Positions 1 to 7,764 of a stretch of DNA of 64,000 nucleotides are shown here, in pieces; within the stretch, counting starts at the first letter, position 1; each line of letters starts with the position of its first letter. The notes beneath the pieces were generated by a model. It did no database searches and was not told the DNA's origin. It worked only from the letters and a program-made list of their open reading frames with translations. Source of the stretch: Nakaseomyces glabratus (lineage: Eukaryota; Ascomycota; Saccharomycetes; Saccharomycetales; Saccharomycetaceae); the NCBI RefSeq assembly GCF_010111755.1, contig NC_088958.1, positions 186,001 through 250,000 of the forward strand, written 5' to 3'. The position numbers were made by a program, and so were the translations under genes.

Positions 1-266
1 CTATGCACAGAGTGAAATGGAGACTTATACTACTTAGCAACGTGACATACCACCAAACGATGAAAATTTTTTTCCAGCTGCTCTGCACTTGTGAAGGCCA
101 GTTCGCTGCGAACCAAAAAAAATTTTCATTTTGTGCGATGAGCATCGGGTTGCGCATAGAGTAGTGAATGATTAGGCACATAAGTTGTTGGGATATTACC
201 TATAGTCTGCAGTGAGCGGGGTTTCACTAAGCTAATAGAGAGCAAGAAGCTATAAAAGAATACCAA
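1..266 (+). promoter_or_regulatory. GAR1 promoter with RRPE and PAC words
   Basis: The segment upstream of GAR1 carries the two words typical of yeast ribosome-biogenesis promoters. RRPE-like A/T stretches (TGAAAATTTTT type) lie near 60-75 and 118-130. A PAC word, GCGATGAGC, lies at 135-143, about 125 bp before the GAR1 start codon. In S. cerevisiae PAC is bound by Dot6/Tod6 and RRPE by Stb3; binding here is inferred from the words alone. No gene is visible in this edge segment. Confidence 0.75.
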
Positions 267-935
267 ATGAGTTTTAGAGGCGGTTTCAGAGGCGGTCGTG
301 GAGGTTCCAGAGGAGGTTTCGGTGGCCGTGGTGGTGCCAGAGGTGGCAGACCAATCCAGCAAGGTCCACCAGACACTGTGCTAGAGATGGGTGAGTTTAT
401 GCATCCATGTGAGGGCGATGTTGTGTGCAGGTCTATAAATACCAAGGTGCCATACTTCAATGCCCCAATATATCTAGAGAACAAGACTCAGGTCGGTAAG
501 GTGGACGAGATTCTAGGTCCATTGAACGAAGTCTATTTCACAATCAAGTGTGGCGAAGGTGTCCAAGCGACAAGTTTCAAAGAAGGTGACAAGTTCTACA
601 TTGCCCCAGACAAACTACTGCCAATTGAGAGATTCATTCCTAAGCCAAAGGTAGCCGGCCCACCAAAACCAAAGAACAAGAAGAAGAGATCTGGTGCACC
701 AGCTGGTAGAGGCGGTGCTAGAGGTGGATTCGGTGGCCGTGGTGGCTCCAGAGGTGGCTTCGGTGGTCGTGGTGGCTCCAGAGGTGGCTTCGGTGGCCGT
801 GGTGGTTCCAGAGGTGGCTTCGGTGGCCGTGGTGGTTCCAGAGGTGGCTTCGGTGGTCGTGGCGGCTCCAGAGGTGGCTTTGGTGGTCGTGGCGGTTCCA
901 GAGGTGGTTTTGGTGGCCGTGGTGGTAGAAGTTAG
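267..935 (+). CDS. GAR1: H/ACA snoRNP subunit Gar1
   Basis: 222-residue nucleolar protein of H/ACA snoRNPs, which guide pseudouridylation of rRNA and snRNA together with Cbf5, Nhp2 and Nop10. An N-terminal RGG-rich arm (about residues 4-31) is followed by the conserved Gar1/Naf1 beta-barrel core (about 32-130), a Lys-rich linker, and a C-terminal glycine-arginine-rich tail (about 147-222). The tail is built from seven FGGRGG units in near-identical 10-residue repeats. The length is close to the S. cerevisiae protein (about 205), and the difference lies in the repeat tail. The first ATG follows an A-rich leader with a PAC word 125 bp upstream. RPF1 is the convergent neighbour, as in S. cerevisiae (YHR089C/YHR088W). 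Identification is firm from the bipartite GAR architecture and synteny. Confidence 0.97.
   Translation: MSFRGGFRGGRGGSRGGFGGRGGARGGRPIQQGPPDTVLEMGEFMHPCEGDVVCRSINTKVPYFNAPIYLENKTQVGKVDEILGPLNEVYFTIKCGEGVQATSFKEGDKFYIAPDKLLPIERFIPKPKVAGPPKPKNKKKRSGAPAGRGGARGGFGGRGGSRGGFGGRGGSRGGFGGRGGSRGGFGGRGGSRGGFGGRGGSRGGFGGRGGSRGGFGGRGGRS
719..926 (+). repeat. In-frame 30-bp minisatellite encoding the Gar1 RGG tail
   Basis: Tandem copies of a 30-bp unit encode [10 protein letters not shown]. Copies differ mostly at synonymous positions (GGT/GGC, CGT constant), so they look recently homogenised. The array stays in frame and ends just before the stop codon. Copy number is expected to vary between strains (inference). 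Confidence 0.85.
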
Positions 936-1433
936 TGTGCTTCCACAATCCCACAAGCTACTGAATAATATTTTCTCGAAGATCCATCCATTTACCACAT
1001 TACAAACAAATCACGGTTTATTTGAATAACTTGTATTTGCATTCATACGGAACTTATATTACGCTGTTACATTATTTTGCCTAACACAAATTTCCTCATC
1101 TTTGTTTCCTTTCTTGGCATGATAACTCTCAATTTACATTACAAGAATTGAATTCTTTTGTACCATATAAATACTTTTTAATAGGATATTTTTTATTTAA
1201 AAATCGAAGTTTATTTTGAAATAACATCCTTCTCAACAAGACCACATAAGCATGTAAAATACATCTCAAATATTCGAATGAAGGACTTGATATGATACAA
1301 AATATTATTGAAGTAGAAAATTATGCGAATAAAACCTAAGTAAGATATACGAAAGAAATTAAAAATACGAAAATATGTTGACCTTGTATTTTTGTGAAAA
1401 TGCAGTATGACTGGAGATGGTATAATCCCAATA
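936..1433. other. Convergent 3' intergenic region GAR1/RPF1
   Basis: 498 bp between two convergent stop codons. It is AT-rich with several TATATA-like and poly(A)-signal-like stretches, as expected for two 3' UTRs. No RNA gene, long ORF or repeat was recognised. Confidence 0.6.
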
Positions 1434-2318
1434 TCACAAGTAGAATTTTTTCTTTTCCTTGTCCATCTCTGGTCTGTGTTCCCATTCGGTCTCTTCTTTT
1501 ATACCTCTTTGAACTCTTCTCAATTTCATTGTAAATTGTGGTCCAAGTTCTTGTAGCCCCACCTTCTCTTCATTCCTGAACACATAACGATGTCTTCTAA
1601 AAAAGATATAGTCTCTTTGATTGTGTAGTGTTATTACTTGTCTGCCTTCGAAATCTGGATTCTTTGGGAATATGGATTGGAATAATCTACCAACCGTCTT
1701 ACCAAGTCGTGTTTGGAAGTTGTTCAGAATCAGTTCTGGAATATGACTGGTTGGTTTACCATGACCCACAATTTTCTTCACTTCGACAAAAGAGCTTATC
1801 TTGAAATAGAATGATGGACCTTCAGGCAGATGCATAAATGTTAAACCAGTAACTTTTTTCTTGTTTTCATTGATGATCACAATATCAGTGAAATTTCTCT
1901 TTATACAAATGTCAGTCATCTCTTTCAATGTGATACCAAACTTTCTCTTAATAAATGTGACGTTTGGCAAAATCTCAATCAAAATATTGGCAAACTCGTA
2001 GGCACTCTTCTTTGCATTAACATTGGTAGTCAATAAGATCTTAGGAGGTTCATTAGATGATGAATTAAAGAACTTCATCAAGTCATCCTCATCACCTTCA
2101 ATCTCTTTACCGATAGTCTCATCGTAAACTCTCATGTTGTCAATAGTTTTCGTGACATTCTCCTTCAGTCTCTTCTCCTTCAACTCAGGATTCTCACGCT
2201 CTTCCTTCGACCTAGCATGTCTCATCTTATGACGCTCCTTGTTCTTTTGGTCTTTTATCTGAGCAAAAAGCTCTTGACGTTTGAGCTTATTCTTAATCTT
2301 TATCTCTTCTGGTGCCAT
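1434..2318 (-). CDS. RPF1: Brix-domain 60S ribosome assembly factor Rpf1
   Basis: 294 residues, essentially the same length as S. cerevisiae Rpf1 (295). The first 60 residues are Lys/Arg/Glu-rich and nuclear-localisation-like. The Brix domain follows from about residue 92 (ILLTTNVNAKKSAYEFANIL) through the C-terminal RNA-binding half, with the conserved FHL-type segment (VITLHNQRDYIFFRRHRYVF). Known role of the family: nucleolar factor for large-subunit assembly and 27S pre-rRNA processing. Start: first ATG. Two PAC words and an RRPE stretch lie 120-180 bp upstream, fitting ribosome-biogenesis regulation. Order and strand match YHR088W. Confidence 0.96.
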   Translation of the reverse strand: MAPEEIKIKNKLKRQELFAQIKDQKNKERHKMRHARSKEERENPELKEKRLKENVTKTIDNMRVYDETIGKEIEGDEDDLMKFFNSSSNEPPKILLTTNVNAKKSAYEFANILIEILPNVTFIKRKFGITLKEMTDICIKRNFTDIVIINENKKKVTGLTFMHLPEGPSFYFKISSFVEVKKIVGHGKPTSHIPELILNNFQTRLGKTVGRLFQSIFPKNPDFEGRQVITLHNQRDYIFFRRHRYVFRNEEKVGLQELGPQFTMKLRRVQRGIKEETEWEHRPEMDKEKKKFYL

Positions 2319-3110
2319 CGTTGATATTGCTGTTCGTCTTCTAAGGTGCTTATGCTAATTTAGCAATGTAGCTATTCTTGTACTCAGGTGTGACTGTGGT
2401 AAATAGTCTAGATAACTGACTTATTCCAACTTTCCTAGATGCTCATCGCATCGCATCGCAATTTTGCTTCTTTTCAATTTTTTTTCAGGTGCTCATCGCA
2501 CACGCACTTTGAAGCAAGAAGGACAATAATAAGCTGAGAATGGTTGTTCTCACAGAGAAGCACATAACATTTAATGCTATACAATATTGGTATTTACACC
2601 ACCATAAATACTATCAAAAATTGTAGAAAAATTCAGGCTATTTTATCTAATGTTTTGCTTGTCAATATTCGAAATACATAAAGGGCAATAAAATTGATTT
2701 CTAATGTAAGAAAATAATAGTGAGTTAGAGATTAAAGGCTGGCAAATATTGTTAGTATACCAATTTATTTTTATATCAATTTGTACTTAACGCAGCTCAT
2801 TTGTCTCTCCATATGTTACTTTCCATTTCTCAGATATGCAGTTGGGATTTATCTTGTTGGTTTGCTAACAAATCATAAAATTATTATTTACAAGAGCATT
2901 AAAGTAAATAGTCTATACAAAATAGAGTGTTGAAGACAAAAAAAAATTATAATATTATATTTAGAGACAGATATAAATGCTTGGTCATATGCACATTATA
3001 TTATAAAAAAGAAAAGTAAGATATAATGAAAGAAACACGATTAACTCGCAATGTGGACTAGAATTCCAGATTCTAGTGACACTGTAGAAATGAAATGGTG
3101 AATCTCACAT
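2319..3110 (-). promoter_or_regulatory. RPF1 promoter (two PAC words, RRPE) and RTC3 3' region
   Basis: CTCATCGC (PAC, oriented toward RPF1) occurs at 2442-2449 and again at 2492-2499, with an RRPE-like poly(T) stretch between them (about 2474-2487). The first PAC is part of a small ATCGC tandem (about 2445-2460). The rest, 2520-3110, is AT-rich without a recognisable gene and includes the RTC3 3' end. Confidence 0.75.
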
Positions 3111-3500
3111 TTACTTTTGGAAGTTACCTTCGGTCTTGACCCTGTTGGTCTTACCGTTTGGAACACCTTCCTTCAGGATCAATCCAATGACTTCCTCTAC
3201 CTTCTTACCCTTTCCGAATTCGTTCTCTAATTGAGCCTTTGAAGCTTCACCGAATGTACCAGTGGCACCTTTACCGTCCAAGTTAGTGAAGACTTTGAAC
3301 ACTTCAACAACATTGGCCAGCTTGGAAGGAGATGGCGATGCCAAATAGTCGTCAGCAGCAGCCTGCGACGTAACATATATCACCAGATCAGTCTCCTTAC
3401 CCTTGTAGAAATATTGTAGCACTTCGGTAGAAGAGTTTCTTCTAGGCTTCTTCTTGGTATCATCGTGTTGATTACCGTGGAACAATTCATTCAATGACAT
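3111..3500 (-). CDS. RTC3: SBDS-N-like stress protein Rtc3
   Basis: 129 residues. From about residue 27 onward it matches the single SBDS N-terminal-like (FYSH) fold of S. cerevisiae Rtc3/Hgh-type proteins. Landmarks are YFYKGKETDLVIYV, then VEVFKVFTNLDGKGATG and the well-conserved LENEFGKGKK segment. S. cerevisiae Rtc3 is about 111 residues and linked to RNA metabolism and stress tolerance. This protein has an extra charged N-terminus of about 26 residues (KKKPRRNSS); there is no later Met near the domain start, so the long form is the annotated one. Upstream DNA is packed with STREs and has a TATA box. Position and strand match YHR087W. Confidence 0.93.
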   Translation of the reverse strand: MSLNELFHGNQHDDTKKKPRRNSSTEVLQYFYKGKETDLVIYVTSQAAADDYLASPSPSKLANVVEVFKVFTNLDGKGATGTFGEASKAQLENEFGKGKKVEEVIGLILKEGVPNGKTNRVKTEGNFQK

Positions 3501-4440
3501 GGTTTGAGATTACTTTTTGGTTAGCTATTTTTTAATATATATTAGATGGTTTCTAATAGTGATTTTATTAGTTTAATTTACAAGAAAGTTTAAAATTAAG
3601 AAAAGACCATTGAGTTGTGTAAATGTTGATCAATAACACCCCCTTTATATATTCAATTCTTTGGGCATTGGCAATTCTTCTACTCAAAGAGTCATTATGC
3701 CCCCCTTCTTCTTGCGTTCTTCAATGGTCAAGAGAAGCTTATAACGAGAGCCCACCCCCTTCAAATCAAATTGCGAACTTAGGCCATAATCTGGGTGGAA
3801 CTGTACTGAGTAGAAGTCCAAGCCATAGTAAACTCTTGAAGCTCCCCTTCATCATACGAAATGCTAGGGTTTCAAGCTCGGTAAGGAGTTTCCTTACATG
3901 AGTTACAATGAACGGGCACAGACAACCACAATGCTTGTGGAATCCTTTCAAGGAATATGGGGGGGGGGGACAAGGACCAAGAGAAAGGCCTATTCAAATT
4001 GAGGAATCCTCAGTTCTCGCAAAAGAAAAATGGGCTTCTTGACGTAAAAGTTCTCAGTGAGAGGTGAGGGACAGGACGTAGTGCTCAAGAGACAAGAACA
4101 AAGAGAGGATGAGGTCAAAATGAGATCCTCCCCCCTTTCATCCCTTGTCTAGTCTGCTGGCCCCACCACCCCTTGCAATATCATTAGCTTATTCTTTCTC
4201 GAGAATGATCGTTTGACAATTTGGGATTCAAGATGACTTGGGAAGTAGAATGCCGGGGGTAGGGAGGTCCCGATGAACGTTAAAACAGACTAGACCTAGT
4301 GATGACGTGTGGCTCTCACTTTTGGGCCTCTATAACTTTATGTAAAAGAGATAGAAATTGTGGACAAGCCTATACTAAGCCATTTGCAATCAAGTTCTGC
4401 TGTCTTTCTGCACAGGATTGCACTTCTCCGACGGCGCGTG
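3501..4440 (-). promoter_or_regulatory. RTC3 stress promoter: TATA box plus STRE cluster
   Basis: TTTATATA at 3644-3651 (TATATAAA on the RTC3 strand) lies about 145 bp from the ATG, directly abutted by CCCCC. STRE words CCCCT occur at 3640, 3712, 3756, 3844, 4132 and 4169. There is also an 11-nt G run at 3959-3969. In S. cerevisiae STREs are bound by Msn2/Msn4; strong stress induction of RTC3 is therefore inferred. The 92-codon ORF at 3623-3901 on the other strand is not supported as a gene. Confidence 0.8.
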
Positions 4441-5414
4441 GCATATAGATAAACAATATATTCCATTTATTAAATTACAAGATACATATACAACAATACG
4501 GATGGTATACTCTGGCTCATTAGTAAATTCTTGTTAAGTACTGCTACATAAAATTCAGAGGATAACCATGGGAAGTAAACTTGCGGCTAATAAACTTTAA
4601 CGATGTTGTTTATCATAAATATGTAAACTGAAGAATACTAGCAACACCAGCACTTCAAATTGAGCATGTGGTTGCCGTATAATAAAAAAGGGAAACAACC
4701 ACTATAAATGATTCCTAGTACAATAGAAGCTGAACGACGAATACATTGCATTATCAGTACCAGATATGGTAATGAAACAAATTACGACAACATCAGCGTG
4801 TCAATTAAAAGCAAATAGTATTAAATAAAGAAGCAATTAGGAAAAAAAATCAGAAAACAAATGAAATAATTGTAGTATAATCAATAGATAACTTGGATAT
4901 TTGGAAGTATTTTCTTGTCCATTTCTTTTGAGGATGAACTCTTCCTTAAAAGGTAGAATTTTTTTATTAGTAATTATTAGAAACTATTAGAAAATAAAAT
5001 CACGAAAATATTATCAAGCAAAACCTTACCGATGATCTTATCAATAAGAAACTCTATCATCAAATTTCTTTTGACTAAAACGATTGGAAATTATAATATC
5101 AACACCGCAATCATGCACATGACATCAATTGAAATAAAAATTTCATTAACAAATATTGGGACTTTGTAAGCACAACAATGGAAATCAGAAAAAAATAAAA
5201 ATAAAAGTGAAAATGAAATCAAAGGGAAAAAACAAATCAAAACAAAATAATAATTAATAGGATACCAGCCAATAAAATGTATAATGTGATAATCATAGAA
5301 AACATGATTAATAAACAAATAAGGATTAAAAACTCAATGGGCTAATTCACAGGAAAAAAAAATAACAAAACAAATCGAAGCCAGCACTAGATATATGAGA
5401 CTCCCCCTTATTAT
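4441..5414. other. AT-rich non-coding spacer between RTC3 promoter and NAM8 3' end
   Basis: About 970 bp of AT-rich sequence with long A runs near 4840-5350, probably NAM8 3' UTR plus spacer. No recognisable gene, tRNA box pair or repeat was found. Confidence 0.5.
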
Positions 5415-7082
5415 TCAAACAAAGGAAAAGCTAGCCGTACCCGAATTCAGACGTTCTAGTGCTGCCGTTGTATTATTCACAGATAAATCATTAGTAACAC
5501 TCAAATTTGGCATGCCGTTATTTACAATAGGTTGATTGCCAATTTGGTTATAAGCGTAAAGATCTCTTGAAGGTAAAACATTAACATAGTTTAAGTTTTC
5601 CCGTCCAGGTAGTAAGTCATAACCGTTAAGATTTTGTTCTTCAGGTTGATAAATATCAGACAGCATGTTTTGACTAGTACTCAAACCAGAGCCATTATTT
5701 AAGTTGACAGGCGAGTATCCGTATAGTAAAGGTTGCTGTTGTTGCAATTGCTGTTGCTGTTGCTGTTGCTGCTGTTGCAATTGCAACTGTGACTGCAGTG
5801 GTTGGCCTTGTTGTGGCAATTGTTGCTGATAATTCGTTTCGCGACTCCTTAACAATGCCTTTTGAATCAAAGCAGTTTTCTTAGCGGATCTACCCCAAGA
5901 AAGTCTGACTCTTGAATTTGCAATAGGGAACCCTTGCATTTTCGTAATAGCAGTCTCTGCAGATGATCTTTCCACATACTGAACAAATCCACATCCCTTT
6001 CCTGCAGGAATCTTAACGTAAATAATAGTGCCGAAGGGCTCGAAGTAAGAACGCAATTCATCTTCAGTAACCAAAGGAGACAACCCTCCAACAAATACAG
6101 TTGTATTATTAGGATCAGTGAAGTGATTTAAGACAGGCTGCTGTGGTGTTGCGTTAACAAACTGCTGCGGTAATTGACCATTTAGAGATCTAGACTGTTG
6201 TCCTAATCCGTTTGAGATATTGTCATTGGCCATTCTCTGGTTATTGTAATTACTGTTGCTGTTGTTATTATTGTTACCACCTGCAATACCAATCTTGATG
6301 GCTCTACCATTCAGGAAACAGCCTTGCATTTCAACCAGCGCTCTTTGCTGATCCATGCTGCTCTTGAACTTAACAAACCCGTAACCCTTCGAGATTCCGG
6401 TAAGTTGGTCGTACATGACCTTGGCATGAACAGTGGATGGATATTTGTTGATAAACAAGTCGAATAGCTGTGCCTCAGTGACACTTGGTGCTAGGTCACC
6501 CACGAATATGGAGTTGTTGGTTTGCTGGTTTGCAACGGCACCGTTTGCCACGGAGGCACCGCTGCCGTTGTTCACAGACTGCGCAGACCAGTTCAACTTG
6601 AGCTTCTTGTGCACAAACCCAGGGATCTCCATGCCGTTCTTCATTAACGCGTTGGACGCATGCGCGGGCGACGGAAATTCTACAAAACAGTATCCGAGAT
6701 TCTTTCTGTGGAAATCAGCATCGCCGCCCCACATCATCCTCACCCCGATGTTCTCCTCACCGAGCGCAGCCCAGATACCTTTCACCACGGCTTCGTCCCA
6801 GCTGGGATCCAAGTCGCCCATATACAGCTGACTTCCCGGCGTTGACGCGCCTGTGCTCATTCCACCATTCATTCCACCATTCATTCCAGTGTTCATTCCA
6901 GTGTTCATGCCAGTGTTCATGCCAGTGTTCATGCCAGTGTTCATGCCAGTGTTCATGCCAGCGTTCATACTCATTGGTGATACAGAAACAGGACTCATTT
7001 GCGCTCCTGCTGCGCTAGCGCCCATAGTACCAGCGGCACTCCCGTACCGGTACGCATCCTCCATGTACCTGTTGTAAGACAT
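5415..7082 (-). CDS. NAM8: U1 snRNP-associated splicing regulator Nam8
   Basis: 555 residues with three RRMs. RRM1 spans about 86-166 (RNP2 LYMGDL, RNP1 LGYCFVEF), RRM2 about 191-268 (IFVGDL, KGYGFVKF), and RRM3 about 328-398 (VFVGGL, GKGCGFVQY). Asn-rich linkers follow RRM2, and a Gln-rich stretch lies around 425-455. This is the TIA1/Nam8 architecture. In S. cerevisiae Nam8 is a U1 snRNP component needed for weak 5' splice sites, including meiotic pre-mRNAs with Mer1. An unusual N-terminal tetrapeptide array (MNTG units) occupies residues 39-78. A TATA box lies about 90 bp upstream of the first ATG. Matches YHR086W in order and strand; the S. cerevisiae protein is 523 residues. Confidence 0.95.
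   Translation of the reverse strand: MSYNRYMEDAYRYGSAAGTMGASAAGAQMSPVSVSPMSMNAGMNTGMNTGMNTGMNTGMNTGMNTGMNGGMNGGMSTGASTPGSQLYMGDLDPSWDEAVVKGIWAALGEENIGVRMMWGGDADFHRKNLGYCFVEFPSPAHASNALMKNGMEIPGFVHKKLKLNWSAQSVNNGSGASVANGAVANQQTNNSIFVGDLAPSVTEAQLFDLFINKYPSTVHAKVMYDQLTGISKGYGFVKFKSSMDQQRALVEMQGCFLNGRAIKIGIAGGNNNNNSNSNYNNQRMANDNISNGLGQQSRSLNGQLPQQFVNATPQQPVLNHFTDPNNTTVFVGGLSPLVTEDELRSYFEPFGTIIYVKIPAGKGCGFVQYVERSSAETAITKMQGFPIANSRVRLSWGRSAKKTALIQKALLRSRETNYQQQLPQQGQPLQSQLQLQQQQQQQQQQLQQQQPLLYGYSPVNLNNGSGLSTSQNMLSDIYQPEEQNLNGYDLLPGRENLNYVNVLPSRDLYAYNQIGNQPIVNNGMPNLSVTNDLSVNNTTAALERLNSGTASFSFV
6849..6968 (-). repeat. 12-bp minisatellite in NAM8 (ten MNxG units)
   Basis: Ten consecutive 12-bp units encode MNAG, six copies of MNTG, two of MNGG and one MSTG (residues 39-78). 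The central copies are nearly identical in DNA (unit GTTCATGCCAGT on the + strand, with CCA/TCC variants). It precedes RRM1 and is outside any folded domain. Confidence 0.9.
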
Positions 7083-7764
7083 TTGATCCGGCCAAATGAC
7101 TCCCTGCTCGTGAACGTTTCTGGTTGGGGGAGGGGAAGACCACAGCCAAGAAAAAATTCCTGTGGCCTATTTATACTCCTGGAAAATTTTAAGCTCGCCA
7201 GGACGCAAGAGTCCCGCTGTGTGCAGCCCTTTCCACTCCCCCCCCAGAGATCCCAGAGATCCCAGAGATCCCAGAGAGGGCCCTAGAGAGGGCCCTGGAG
7301 AAGCCCTAGAGAAGCCCTAGAGAAGCCCTAGAAAAGCCCTAGAGGAGGCCCGCAGTGGAAAATGGCTGCTGGAAATCGACAGCCACAGACAACCGCGCAG
7401 AGAGCAATTGAAAGAGAGCAACAACAAGCAAAACTCAATCTCCACAGAAGAGGTCGTAGAGTACTTAGCGACACATTCTTTTTTCGTTCTCCCTCTCTTC
7501 CCACAGAAACCACCGCACCAACTGCTGCATCTCACCACTTCCCCCTGGGTTCTTCTGAGATCTAGTGGCGGGGGGAGTGGGAAAGGGGAATTTCAATCAC
7601 GTGTGTACGTATAACATGCTTTGTATAGCCGAGTGTAATAGTAGCCTGGGAAACTGGGGAGCCTTGGGGAGGAAGTAGTAATGCTATGTGTGTTTATTGA
7701 TTAGATTTAGCGCTATAGAGAGTATATAGGGGGGGGAAGGCTCTTATATATGCTATATTATCTT
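7083..7764. promoter_or_regulatory. NAM8 promoter and STE12 3' side; no gene
   Basis: 682 bp. A good TATA box for NAM8 (TATTTATA at 7168-7175, i.e. TATAAATA on the NAM8 strand) lies about 90 bp upstream of the ATG. Further upstream is a dense GC-rich tandem-repeat block (annotated separately). The segment 7560-7764 is G-rich (GGGGGGAAGG near 7731) and contains TCACGTG at 7596-7602. In S. cerevisiae IPI1 (YHR085W) lies here; no IPI1-like ORF or remnant is visible. Confidence 0.7.
7243..7347. repeat. Compound GC-rich short tandem repeats upstream of NAM8
   Basis: Four 9-bp copies of CCCAGAGAT(G) run from 7243 to about 7278. They grade into two 12-bp GGCCCT(A/G)GAGAx copies (about 7279-7302) and four 11-bp GCCCTAGA(G/A)xA copies (about 7303-7346). 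All share a CCC-AGAG core, suggesting a single array that expanded with changing unit length. Confidence 0.9.

Noticed and set aside
3623..3901. 92-codon ORF divergent from RTC3
   Set aside because: Overlaps the STRE/TATA promoter, GC-rich patch, no recognisable domain.
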